Source of the DNA: Temnothorax longispinosus
Lineage: Eukaryota > Arthropoda > Insecta > Hymenoptera > Formicidae
Direction of reading: 5' to 3'
DNA: 64,000 nt
NCBI RefSeq assembly: GCF_030848805.1
Contig: NC_092366.1
Coordinates: forward strand, 4,154,001-4,218,000
In this document: positions 45,805 to 57,543 of the stretch, in pieces
How positions within the stretch are numbered: the stretch's first letter is position 1
How the letters are laid out: each line of letters opens with the position of its first letter
The notes under the pieces: generated by a model
Databases searched by the model: none
The model's input: the letters and a program-made list of their open reading frames with translations, nothing else
What the model was told of the DNA's origin: nothing
Translations under genes and position numbers: made by a program

Positions 45805-45856
45805 ATGTCGCGAACTCTGCAGCCGATCGAGGAATCCAACCCCGGCAAGTCATCGG
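45805..45856 (+). CDS. Candidate first coding exon of an unrecognised plus-strand gene
   Basis: The ATG in acgATGt context opens MSRTLQPIEESNPGKSS and meets a consensus donor gtaaga after 17 codons plus one base (phase 1). The upstream sequence is GC-rich leader-like DNA. No in-frame partner exon was found in the window, so the gene may have a very long intron. I do not recognise the peptide. Confidence 0.45.
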
Positions 45857-48356
45857 GTAAGACCTCGTTTCACCTTTTTTGTGTGTGATGACGATTTCTT
45901 CAGTTAATCTTCCAGAAATCACTGACCTTGGCAACAATTTTCAGATAATTATATATTTTGAGAAATTCAATGTCTGTTAATAAAGCAAAGATTAGGTAAA
46001 ATAGAGATCTTTCACATATAGGCTCTTTTATTTAAAAAAATTAAATTCAGTTTCCTTCTGAAAAAAAGTAGTCAGTAAAATCAAAAAGATATGAATCTCA
46101 TAAAGAAGGAATTAACATAATAATAAAATTAATACTGCAAATGAAGTGGCCTGAATTTCTAAAAAATTCAAGACCTTTTCTCTTGGGAAATATCATTTCA
46201 GTTTCAGTATTTGGAATCTAACGTTCTTTTCACTTTTCAAATGTGTAAAATCTACGAAATCCTCTGATAAAGAGCGCGTAGTAACGTTTTCTTATTCTAA
46301 AACAACGGTCGCTTTCCCTTTTCTTTTCCACGGAAGTGAAAAGGATCGGACACGCACCGTGTTGTTATCTGTTATACGGAGCCTGCCCACGGCTCTTATT
46401 TCCAACTCTTGTTTTCGAAACAGCCCGCGATCACTCGTGCGTGATTGAACGGATCGTCGAAGTGGATCCGACGAAACAGGCTGCGAACGTTCGGCAGAAA
46501 TTTCCGCTTCACGACACCCGGGTTCGGTCAGCGAGACTGTGAAAAGTCGCGAACGGTCATAGAAGAGTAAATTGAAATTTGCATATCGGTACAAGTGAAA
46601 CTTCAATCGAGTCATCAAACCGTCTCTTATTGAATTCCATCAATACTATTTCGCTTAAATTGTTACATAGATTTTAATAATTAAGAAAGATATCGAATCT
46701 CAAGACGGAGTAATATTTTTAGTCTAACGCCATAAAGAATGTGAAATTATATGCGAGATTAACATATACGCTTGTATAATAAAAGAAATAATAATTTCTT
46801 ATTATAATTACGACTTATTACTATTATGTAACACATGCCGTATTATTATTATTATTATTTATTGTCGTATTTATTAAATGCAAAGATCACGGACACTAGT
46901 TCGCTGTAAATTAATCAAATTATTATAAGCAATTTATAAATTTGATATCGATCGCGCGTTATGCTATTTACGATTTTTCGTTTCAGTCTATTAACATCGC
47001 ATCACAATTTTTTTTCATCGCTTTCGTATAATCGCGAATAATAATGAAGTTTCGGTCGCGTCGCAGCGTAACGTGGGCAATTAAATCGCGCAATATTCCG
47101 AAAAGTTGTAGCTCGTTATGGCGCGATTAATCATTAAATCTCATCTTGGCATGTAACACCCGCTGGCAGTTATTAGTTACGAATTGCGATCTACTTTCAC
47201 AATTAATGCCGGTTGTACGTATGTATTCGCACTCGGCCAAGTAGGTATATTGCTGCTGTAACAGGTGGAACGTGAAAACTAACGGCTGTCGGCAAGATCG
47301 AAAAAATAAATGATCCATTTGCGTCAATTATTCGCCGCTGTATATACGTCAAAGTGTTCTAATTCCGTAACGACAGACTTCCCCCCTCCCTACGTTACAT
47401 GAATATAACAAATTGTATTGTTAATAAATCATCGCTTATCCTAAGAATTGAATAGAGAAGTTTATTCCGCCGAGGCAATAGCAAAATATAAACTGAATTA
47501 AATTGTTACTACGTACAAATCAATTGTTCTTTATGGAAAAATGAGATGGTACGGGGAAACTATTTTATAACAGACAGAATATAAAGCCGACATAAATTGG
47601 AATGTTAAAAATACGAAAAGTTCAGAAACAGTTTTATATAAAATATTGATGAATGAAAAAGATCTCCAAAAAGCATTATATTGACTTCGCAATCGTATAT
47701 CTTAAAATTAAAAGGGTTAAACCAAATTTAGACATCTCACTTACGCGCCTAATGCATATCTCGCATCGCGTAATTATACTGGAAAGACGTGCGCAATTAT
47801 ATGTTCGGCCAGAATACGAGGCGGTAAAATGATATGCTAGCTTGTAAATGAGCCATCTCCCTGGCGATAATTATATAGGAAGATTCAATCGTTCGAACCG
47901 CTGAGCTTCGCAAAGTAAAGTTTCTTCAGCTGAACTAACCAGAATAATCTAGAAAAACCGCTATAAAAATATCTAAAAAGTCCAATTTCTCTGACATTTT
48001 TAGACTTTTAGATTCTGTTTGAAAATATTTTAAATTGAAAAAAAAGTTATGTAGAATTACTTTTCATTTATTTAATAATAAGTTAATTTATTTGTAAAAT
48101 CTGATTAATTTTTACGATATAAAATCGAAAAAATTTCAATTAAATATTTTATATTACAATTTTATGTTACAGAATATAATCAGATTTTTTTGATAATTTA
48201 ATTCCGGATAAACTTAATCCTTAATAATTCAAAAAGACTCGATTTGAAAAAATTTAAAAACCGCTTAAAATTAATTAATGACTAGCAGTAATTCCAAGTT
48301 TTTTATGACATACCGTCGTTATTCTACAAAAAAGAATTGAAATCCACGCATCCCGG
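45857..48356. other. Intron or intergenic stretch without recognised genes
   Basis: AT-rich, with a short ATT trinucleotide run near 46838-46860. A GC-richer patch at 46300-46540 holds overlapping ORFs on both strands without family resemblance. Nothing else stands out. Confidence 0.4.
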
Positions 48357-49459
48357 TTACGATGGAAAAATATCGGTGTTATTGCGTAAGGCGTCCTCTA
48401 TCTCCTCGCGGGTCCAATTCGTCATGGGTTCGTAGACGACGCCCAGTCTCGAGCTTCTCACGACGTTTCCCTCGACGGACACCGGCTCCCTTCTCGCGGC
48501 CTGTATGAGAACGAAAAATTCGTCTGGCTCGCCGTTTTCCGTCATGTAACGGATCCGGACCTCCCTGGCTCCGTAGCCGCCCTCCACCACGCTCACGTGG
48601 CCTCGCTGGCGGACGGACGCGGCGATCACGCAGGTGATGAGCTTGCCCGGTCGAGCCCTGTAGTACACCTCCGCTCTAGTGCTCACCGGAAGGTACGACT
48701 TGTGGCTGTCCAGCTGGACGAGTCGGGACGTCGCTTCGTCCTTGGTGAACGCTTCGCCCTGCATCAGCCACGTAGTTCTACAAAGAGAAGTTCTCGCGTC
48801 TGCGAAGGTCTGGCGAAAGCGGGCGCGCGCGAGCCGGCGAACGATTGCGATTGAGTTTCATAAAAGCCGTTATGAGGCAAGAAACTTCCTCTTTTCGGAA
48901 TAAGAAGATATATTATCGAAGGAGAGAATTGCGTTATTATCTAAACTACTCCAACGTCAAATCGCGAACTGCAGGATGGATCAAGAGATCTCGAGAGAGT
49001 TCTGATCAAGATAAAAACGGAGATTACTTTGATGCACGAACGAGACATCGTAGCCTTCTCTTTGACAAATCAATCATTGAATATTTTAAATATTGAAGAT
49101 ATTACCTTTTTTCTCTTCAGAAAAATCTAACTAGCTTTAAAATATCTTTGACAAATCAATTATTAAATATTCGTAATATATAAATATTGAAAATATTATC
49201 TTTTTTCCTCTTCGGGAAAATCTGATTAGCTTTAAAATATTACTATAAAGTCATCTCTCGAAAAATGTGTATATATAGGTATGTTACAAACGATAATTCC
49301 AATAAAGATTTGTATTTTTTTCGGAAATTCATGTCGACAGCCAGAAAATCATTTTAGCTTTCAGAAAAAGATAATTGTTTATTAATATAAATGTACTCAC
49401 GGCTCGCTTAGTGCGGAATTTAAAATGTAACAGAAGATTAGAAGATAAACGCGCGTCAT
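48357..49459 (-). CDS. Secreted MBF2-like protein (two exons)
   Basis: Exon 1 (49459-49401) encodes a signal peptide, MTRVYLLIFCYILNSALSE, and ends in phase 2 at a consensus donor GTGAGT. The acceptor TTTGTAG before 48777 joins in frame (CC|A = Pro) to the 421-nt second exon, giving 159 residues in total. The region at about residues 65-115 (KLITCVIAAS, then GGYGAREVRIRYM, then EFFVLIQA) follows the pattern of the insect MBF2 / salivary secreted peptide family: an IT-start beta stretch, a GGxG turn, a V-I strand and a final hydrophobic strand. The mature part has N-glycosylation sequons (NWT, NNT) near the C-terminus. The family was named for a silkworm transcription cofactor, but most members are small secreted proteins of unknown role. 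The family call is by pattern only. Upstream promoter elements were not identified. Confidence 0.65.
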
Positions 49460-50101
49460 CGTTAATGATTTGCCGATGCGCGAGAGGAGAATTCTGTTGT
49501 TGGCTGCCGGCTGATATTAGCTTGCCCATGCAAATTGCCTGCTCAATGTTGTGACACTATTCCGTGTTCTTGGCCCGATATCATTATCGCGTGCGCGCGA
49601 AAACTATCGTCTTTGCGAGCTAGACGGTAGTGGAGCGTGTACTAAAATTAACGAAGAGAGCACGGTAACAGACTCTGACGTGGGCTGCTGTTATGACGAT
49701 CCCTCCTCCTCCTCTTCTTCTTCCACCATGCGTCGTTTGCGAGTATTCGTGATTCTTTTCGCATGTTGACTGTTCGTTACAAATATTCTAAGTCCGTCAG
49801 CAAAAAATAAACGTTCTCGAATGGGCTAATTTGAACTTTGATCTCGAGATAACCTTACATCCAATAAAAATCGCGTGTTTACAGTTAGTTGTATCGTTAT
49901 TCGAACTTGATTTTACTCAAGACCTGAACTTCTTATATGGCTATATCAGAGCCATAAATTTCCAGGAAGAGGAAAAATTTACTTTACTTGTTTTCCCTTT
50001 CATCGCCTTTCTTTGCAAGAAACTTTCTTTCCAATCATTATGTTTCTTTGAACGTTATGAAAGCATTTTAAAGTTGGCTTGGATTTCAAAGTCTTAACTG
50101 C

Positions 50102-50135
50102 TTACTTGCGTTTTATCATGATAAAACGCAAGTAA
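50102..50135. repeat. Perfect 34-bp palindrome
   Basis: ttacttgcgttttatca is followed directly by its exact reverse complement with no loop. Its function is unknown. Confidence 0.85.
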
Positions 50136-50204
50136 ATCTACTGCTGTTCTCCTAATCGTTTATTAATTTATCGAAGAAGACCAAAGCACGTATAATCCTT
50201 TCAT

Positions 50205-50245
50205 AAATTCCTTGGATAGCCATTTCCTGGCTATCCAAGGAATTT
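50205..50245. repeat. Perfect 18-bp stem hairpin
   Basis: aaattccttggatagcca and its exact mirror are separated by five bases (tttcc). It resembles a small structural RNA stem or foldback remnant. Confidence 0.85.
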
Positions 50246-52375
50246 AAAAGATCAATTCGACTAAATAAAAGGGATTGTTCGCGAAGGCGATAGATTCGAA
50301 TATAAAAGCGGCGGCTATAATAACTTCCTATTCTGCTATTAAATTAATCATAACGCTCGAATCACCGTCCTAACGCGATACAGCACTTGCAATTTTCCAC
50401 GCGCGCGCACGCTTAGCGTTTTAATGTACGTACTTTGTTGCGATCGGATCGTGCATTAACCCTCGTGGCGGATCTTGAATGATCCAAGGATCGTACGGAA
50501 GTACAGCCATTTCGCGAATGACGATGATTATCAGCCGCAAAACGCCCGGGCCCGGCGATAAACGCCGCTAAGTGGGATTGTGCCCGTCTATTTTCCTCCG
50601 CGCGGAAAAATGTCAACGTGCTGTGTCGCCGATGTATTTATGCATCTCAAGAGAGGCGTTGGGAAGATAGCTAGGTCGGGAAGTCTAACGGCCGGTCATT
50701 ATACGTAATCTTATGGTAACGACGGCTGATCGATCATCTCGCGCACCAATTATTATCTGCGCGCGAGTAAGACAACGTCCCGGGGCGAGAGACGATTAGG
50801 AAAGAGTACCCGACAGCTGGCGCGATGATGCCGACTTTAAATCCCTGCACATGCGGCATTTCGCACATCATATTCCCATCATGTTCACCAGTAAATTTGA
50901 TCGTTTTGATTCTCTTTGAAGCAACTTTAAAGACTGTGCATCTTGAAACGCAATGTTCTTCTCTTAATATTATTTTCTCTTCCAGTAAATTAAAAAAGTT
51001 TTCCGATATGAAAATTATATAATAATAAGAAAAACTTTTTTTGCGCCAGAGAAATATTTTAAGTTCATTATAATCATTTTCTTCGTGAGCGCGTGTATGA
51101 TAAAGATAAAGTATTTGAATTACTCGATTACTTAATTATCCTATCCGATCTTGAAATATTGGCAAACAGAAAACGATAATAATCAAGAAATACGCAATCC
51201 GAATACGCATTCTGAATATAAAAGGAGCACATTCGTATATCGACGTATAAAATAATACGTCGGAAATGAGTTGCGCCATTATGGATATGATGATTAATTC
51301 TTGATCGTATCGTGTGATAAAGTAAGGAAGTTTTGTAAAAGATTCGCAATGTGCAGTTAAGTTTAATCCTTTGAATTTTGCCAACCCATCTTGAAATTAA
51401 AAAAAAAAGTTTTTTTTTCTTATATCTATTACAAAATTGATAAAAATTCTTCTTACATCTAAAGTGCCAATATATCAAACGCAAAATATAGTCGCGGTAT
51501 GTAGATTTGGATCTTCGGTATTTCTCGTACGCGGAACTGTCATAGCGGACGAGAATGTAGAGAGTTGACGACGACGTCGCGAAGAATGTGAAATTTTCTA
51601 TTTCGCGAATCTGGTCACGAACGAGAACCACATCCATCCCATCGACCTCCGCGACCATCAGCCACCACCGCGTCGATACTCTGTGGTATTGTTCTTTGTT
51701 AAAACTATAAAGTGGCCGAGTGCCATTTGCCTTTTGCGTGCGAGCCGGTGCACTCGGTGTTCTCAGATCGAACAGCGAGGATTCGAAACGTTAACGAAAT
51801 AAGAATTAAGACGTAAATCGAGCAACAAGTTGAAGAAAGTGATTTTCGTAACTGAAGAATCATCCATGAATATTGGTGCATGACATTCGTAAATTGAGAC
51901 GATTCCGTCGAGACACAATTAGTTAATTGTATATTCTCAAGACAAATCAAAGGTGAGCAATGATCTTCAGGATTAAATCCCACGAAAGGTTTACGACGTT
52001 TCTATGCTTCAATACCACGCGCGCAACAGAAGAAATTAGAATAATTTTCAAGAGCCAAGATGAAGAAAGTGATTCTTATATCTGATTTTACATTTTATCG
52101 TATAATTAGAAATTGATAAAGCGAGCAATGACCCTTGAGTTTAATTTCTCAAAGAAACCACAAATTCTTCCAAAGTGTGTGTGCACTGTCTGCTCCAGCG
52201 TTCGTTGAGGGTTAAGCATTCACAGCACGAAACATTCTTCTTTATACGCGCCGCAAATCGATTATCAATCTCGCGTCACTTTTAATACGGTACTCCGATC
52301 TCGAATCGTCGGTCACGATTCGATGAATGCGTGACATCCGGTGCGGACCCGTTCGACACGAAGAATTCGTCCAGG

Positions 52376-53443
52376 ATGGTGGCCGAGCTGGCTGGCATTT
52401 CCACGGCGACGGTCGACGGAAAATCATCGAACGTTGGTGGCACCTCGAAAACTTACAAACGACCCAAGTGGATCCAAACGGCGACGCGCGAGCCGATCTA
52501 CAGCGTTCTGGGCAGCGACGAGTGTATCGCGACGAAGAGTCTCCCCCCGGGTGCCCACGGCAAGATCGTGGTGATCAGCGCGGTGAAGAACGAACCGAAA
52601 CAGAAGCTGGAAAACGAGCAGCGAGAATTACCGTGCGTCTGGTCACCTGCATCCCAAAATAAAGCGTCGCCGATCCTCGAGATCGAGGACGAGAACACTC
52701 TCTACAGCGTGGTGAGAAAACCGAAGAAAGTACGGTTGCTGGAAACGTCCTGCGAAGCGAACGAGGAGACGATTCGGCCTGTCGATAAGATTCGGGACAT
52801 CGAGCCCGACGAGAGGCCCGAACAGCAGCAATCAGACCCCAAGGACGTGTCCAGGCGAGTTGAGGTAAGGAAGTGGCTCTACGACACGCCTAGAGAATCC
52901 CTTCCGGATCCGCCGGAAATGTATTTCGATCGTTGCGAGCACGAGAATACCTGGCCTGACCAGGAGAACTTTGTGGCACTGCCCCGAGGAGTGGTGGGCC
53001 TCGTGGGGCCCTACAGAGTGTACGGAAATCCGAATGAGAGGAGAGAATACATGCTGCAAGAGGAGGAACTTGTTGAAGAGGTAGTGGATCCGGAGTGTGA
53101 AAAAGTACAGGAAGAGGAGAGCAAGGACGAGCATCGTCCTTGCTCAGAAGGTGTCAGAGAGCAGCATCAGAGGGCGAAATGGAGGATCAGGGAGGACGAC
53201 GAGGAGACCCTCGTGCCGGATATCCGAAACCTGTCGGGTTACGCGGAACCGAGAACGGATATCGTCAAGAGAGAGAGTGACGATTGGAAGAACGAACGAG
53301 GATCAGTGACGAAAGTGGATAAGTCGGATTGTATCGAGGGGATTCTATCCGGCAAAGAGGAACGCGCGGTGGATGTACCGGATACGATATCCGCGATCTC
53401 GACAACGTCGATGAAGGAGAAATGGGGTGAGAAGGTCTCTTAA
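52376..53443 (+). CDS. Unrecognised 355-residue charged protein
   Basis: An uninterrupted ORF, clearly GC-richer than its flanks, begins MVAELAGISTATVDGKSS with A at -3 and G at +4 of the start. The frame is open further upstream to a stop near 52283, but 52376 is the first in-frame ATG. No signal peptide or membrane segment is seen. The protein is hydrophilic and acidic, with a patch of moderate order around residues 20-65 (TYKRPKWIQTATREPIYSVLG, KIVVISAVK), a segment at about 180-240 rich in Pro/Tyr/Trp (KWLYDTP, YFDRCEHENTWP, GLVGPYRVYG), then a long Glu/Arg-rich tail. I do not recognise any family. Near the end lies a good donor (aaatggg|gtgaga, GT at 53427), so the ORF may be the first coding exon of a longer gene; otherwise it stops at 53443. 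Confidence 0.6.
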   Translation: MVAELAGISTATVDGKSSNVGGTSKTYKRPKWIQTATREPIYSVLGSDECIATKSLPPGAHGKIVVISAVKNEPKQKLENEQRELPCVWSPASQNKASPILEIEDENTLYSVVRKPKKVRLLETSCEANEETIRPVDKIRDIEPDERPEQQQSDPKDVSRRVEVRKWLYDTPRESLPDPPEMYFDRCEHENTWPDQENFVALPRGVVGLVGPYRVYGNPNERREYMLQEEELVEEVVDPECEKVQEEESKDEHRPCSEGVREQHQRAKWRIREDDEETLVPDIRNLSGYAEPRTDIVKRESDDWKNERGSVTKVDKSDCIEGILSGKEERAVDVPDTISAISTTSMKEKWGEKVS

Positions 53444-53462
53444 AACGAATTAAAATTAAAAT

Positions 53463-53785
53463 AAGTGTTTTTTGATAGCGTGGTCAAAAAGTCATAGCGA
53501 TACAAAAAGTTGACTTAAAATTGGAGATGGTCAAGTAGTCTTGGAGAATGTGAGATTAAAAATGAAGCCGTGGAGATAAAATCGGTATGATACTGTGTAA
53601 TTGGTTGTCTTTACATTCAATTTAATTCTATTAACTGTGCATTAATATGTACTGGTTGTGCTCTGGATTTTATCTCCACGGCTTTATTTTTAATCTCAAG
53701 ACTACTTGACCATCTTCAAGTAGTCAATTTTAATGTCAACTTTTTTATCCATGTAGCTTTTTGACCACGCTATCAAGAAGCACTT
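53463..53785. repeat. Inverted-repeat MITE-like element, ~323 bp
   Basis: The left arm aagtgttttttgatagcgtg is mirrored by the right end ...tatcaagaagcactt. Arms of about 120 bp share agatggtcaagtagtctt and gccgtggagataaaat. The ~80-bp centre is unique. It lies 20 bp after the orphan ORF's stop. Confidence 0.85.
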
Positions 53786-56731
53786 ACTTACTATTAATTT
53801 AATGACCGTTGAGAATTAGCTTTCATTTATCATTTGATGTCACTGATACGGCTCAAAGCGGAGCCAAAACGTCCGTATTACATCTTAATATTTACGGTTA
53901 ATTATAATTAAACATTGTCATTGTGACTACCAACAACCGCGTTATTCTCTCATTGCCCATTTTTATCCCACTTTGTTATAAATATTATGTCGTTTATTAT
54001 TAAGCAATTAAAGTAGAAATTCCTGGATACAATAAAATAATTTTAATTGAAATAATTTAATTTGAAACGAGAGTTATGTGTGAAATTTTATTTACTTTCG
54101 TGAATAATTAATTATATTTAAGATCACGATTATAAAATCATATTTATAAACATTGATTTAAAACTAAATAATTCTCTATACTTGACTATTAATTTAGGAG
54201 CTATAATTATCGTTTCTATAAGAACCAATTAAAATTAATGAACTTAATAATAAATGCCTGCAAATTGACACGGCTGTTTTCCTCGCCTGCGATCTCTTTT
54301 GTCGCAGCTTGTTCACTTGTAAATTACAATCAGGTGCGTGCAATGGGTTGCGAGATTACTAAGTGGCGCCGACAACGACTAGGCGACAACGGCGTATAAT
54401 TCGGCAAAGTATGTCGTCCACACATTCGGTATGCGTGGCGACACGTGTCTTACGGTATTGTCCAGCAAAATGGACTCGAGTAGCGGTAGATAGTACACCG
54501 GGTATGCATACGCATCGGCGTCTCGATACGTGCGGAGTGTGGTTCATGAGCCAACGCGATAAGGTCAACATTCGACTAAGGACTGCATTTCTATGCACCT
54601 GCTTGTCTATCATGATCCCCGCCTGCCTTGCTCGAGCAACGGTGAATTGTCTTACTCGATTCTAAAATTAGATTCTCTCTACGGGATGACTCGATGCCAT
54701 TAGCAGCCCAGCGGAGGATGAACAGGATGTCATTCCGTTTCAGCAATATGCTGAAAATGTTATTGACTTTCGACGATTTTTCTTTTTAACAAAAATCGTA
54801 ATGGAATTTTTAATATAAAAAAAAACAACTATCTGTACATATCGTTGATTTTCCATTTATTACATCCGCTTTTAACTTGTAATATTCATCAGACAAACGC
54901 TTCGGCACATTATTTTTCTTTTCCGCGCAAAGACTCGTACATTAGCAATTCGGTCCCCTGCAGTGTGACGTTAAGAAGTCTATAATAATACTAACGGTTT
55001 TTGACATTCTTAATGTGCTATTTCATTGTTCGAGAGTTAAAACGAGTATCACACGCAGCTTTCTAGTCAAGTACAGTTCGTTCTTGCTTTCTTTCGTGAG
55101 ACCTCTCATTATGTCTTCGTCCGATATGGTGTGGCTCTTCGGCACGGCGCGGCGGCCGCCGTAGAATAGCGTATATCACATGAATTGCGAGCGGCCGCAC
55201 GAGACTTTCACCATTTTTTTACACGCCTTTTACCATCCGCTGCAATCGGCATATTACGACCGGTGTCATCGGGTTGTTAAATATCGCGACTCTTACTCTT
55301 ATACGCGCTCGAGACGAGCTGCCCGTTTCCTGGTTGACTGGCCTGAGCGTTTTTCATCATGCGAGCTCGCCGCGCGTTACGTCTCTCCCGGAGCGATGCG
55401 TTGCATCCGAGCGGATGTAGATTTGCATCGAGGAAATTAGAAAGCATGCATAGCAAGCGGGCATGAGTTATTCTGTCGGAATTAAACGGGAATACGAAAT
55501 ACGTGATATAACCGCTCCGGGCTCCGCCATTGTCTCTCCTCTCGCAACGGATCTCCTGCGTAATTCTTCAACGACTCCAGAAGCGTAAAAATCGCGCGCG
55601 CGAGCGGGAGAAAAGACCTCTATTTATTCTTGCACATAACTTTTGAGGCCACTCCACCGTGCTGCGAATCGTTTTCTCCGCCGTGGAGAGAAAAACTTCA
55701 CTTTGAAAACGTATGATCGGCGCGGGCGCGAGAGCGAGCGAGGGGTGAGATAATTTTGAACAATGTGCAATGTTCTGGTATGTAAATGATTCAAAAGGGA
55801 TTCGGAAAAAAATATCTTGCATTCGCGGCACTCCGGTAAATCCGATGCATTTGCAATAGCGATATAAAAATGTGAATAATATCAAGCAATGGTATGAATA
55901 TTTCATTCGGATTTCCGATGCACATCGCATTTAAATTTTTAATAGAACGCTAAGCATTCCAATTATCAAGTGCAAAATAACGCGAAGTTTAATACAATTC
56001 CTCGAATTATTTTCCGCACGTGCATTGATAAAAATAAAATAATTAATTTAATTTATTTTGATTTAATAATATTTTTTTAAATATCAGATAATAATAATTT
56101 AAAATAAAAATATATTAGTTGTCCAATTATAAAGTTCTGGACCATTCAAATATTAAAAATAACTAATAATCAGGCAGCTGTTGAGTACTCGACTGCCCGT
56201 TAATTAGCCCGTTAATTAATAATAAGATTGTATCCTGCAATCCTTTCACTAGCGGCGGATTGATGAAAAGTGATAAGGAAATACACAAATAAGAGATCTT
56301 GTTACAGACAAATGAGCTAATTATCTCGAGATTCAACATATTCGTGGAAGAAACTGATGAAATGCGGGCGCACTTCTTCCTCCCCGCGGCCGCCGTAATT
56401 TACTTTCGTGTTCTACTCCGTGCCCCGGCTCCGCATTAATCGTCGCGCAGCATCGATCTGTCAGCCATATGACGCCACCGTTACTAAAAGCCTCCTGACA
56501 GCCCTCAGTCACTGTTACACATAACTGATTCTCTGCAGTTAGATGATGCAGCGCAGCGCAGCGCGCCGCGCGCTGCATCGCCGAATACCGCCGCCGCTTG
56601 GCTCTGTACAGTTAACCACTTTTCTCGCAGCATGCACGGTGGCGGTGCACGGAACGGAGGCGCGAATTGCATCTACGCGAAAATATACACATCCGCACGT
56701 GCCTCCTCTCGCGGATAGCCATACGGTCCCG
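53786..56731. other. Intergenic or intronic stretch
   Basis: AT-rich to 54300, then GC-richer patches at 54330-54660 and 55100-55440 with overlapping ORFs on both strands that show no family resemblance. Bases 56530-56760 are GC-rich and lead into the tandem duplication. No supported gene. Confidence 0.4.
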
Positions 56732-57543
56732 ACTTTTCGACGCAGATGTTCTCTCGTCGAAACGATTCGCTGACGATATACCTGCATCATTATGGAAGTG
56801 CTGTAACGCGAGTAACGACGATACGCGCGGTGATAGATCTGCCTGAACAAATTGTAAAAGAGGCAGAGCGGTACCAAAATCGTAACGAACAAGGACCGAC
56901 TCGAATTAGAAGGCAGCCAAGGAAGTTTCTTATTAAAAATTTTTTATAACGCACTCATGTTGTCCACGTATCATCGTAAACTCGAGATGATTTTGCAAGC
57001 ATTATTGTACACTTTTCGACGCAGATGTTCCCTCGTCGAGCGATTCGCTGATGACACTCTACCTCGGATCATTAGGAAAATGTTACCGCGAGTAACGACG
57101 ATACGCGCGGTAATACATCTGCCTGAACAAATTGTAAAAGAGGCAGAGCGGTAGCAAATCGTAATATAAAGAAGGACCGACTCGAATTAGAAAGGAGCCA
57201 AGAAAGTTTCTTATTAAAATTTTTTTGCAACACTTATATGTTGTCCACACAGAAAGAACGGTTTTGCTGAAGTATCTAAAAATTTAGCTAAATACAGATT
57301 TGAAAATAATTTTGTTGCATCATTAAAATAATTATAGTAGGTCGCTGAAGTATGATGATAATGCTGTAAAAAATTTGGACATTTTAGCAATCAGTTTGAA
57401 TGTTCTATATGATTATTAGACGATGCAACAACATTATTTTCAGATCAGTGTCTAGCTAAATTTTTAGATACTCCAGCAAAACCGTTCTTTCCGTGCACGT
57501 ATATGATTGTAAAGCGAGATGATTTCATAAGCATTATTATACG
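56732..57543. repeat. Tandem duplication (~279-bp unit), second copy interrupted
   Basis: Copy 1 spans 56732-57010 and copy 2 starts at 57011 with the same acttttcgacgcagatgtt. They share gagtaacgacgatacgcgcg and caaattgtaaaagaggcaga. Copy 2 is split at 57247 by a foldback element and resumes at 57496 with cacgtat..., matching copy 1 after tcca. Confidence 0.85.
57248..57495. mobile_element. Non-autonomous foldback/TIR transposon inserted into copy 2 of the tandem duplication
   Basis: About 248 bp with terminal inverted repeats cacagaaagaacggttttgc / gcaaaaccgttctttccgtg. The arms continue inward with agtatctaaaaatttagcta. It has no ORF. The uninterrupted copy 1 supplies the empty site (tcca|cgtat); comparison suggests a 2-bp (CA) target duplication. 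Confidence 0.8.

Larger units (their letters stand above)
49460..52375. other. Intergenic stretch before the orphan gene
   Basis: Contains two perfect small hairpins (50102-50135 and 50205-50245) and a CpG-richer patch at 50340-50840 with no gene. A 176-codon open frame on the minus strand (51128-51658) has low-complexity, AT-driven composition and is not supported. Bases 51660-52375 probably include 5' UTR of the gene at 52376, with a good donor (caaag|gtgagc, GT at 51953) suggesting a spliced leader. Confidence 0.4.

Noticed and set aside
51128..51658. 176-codon minus ORF
   Set aside because: Composition is AT-driven (Ile/Tyr/Arg/Lys-rich), it includes a poly-A-encoded Lys run, and there is no family signal or promoter; chance ORF is more likely.
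54359..54665. Overlapping 100- and 84-codon ORFs on opposite strands
   Set aside because: No domain, no splice evidence, both strands open over the same GC-richer patch.
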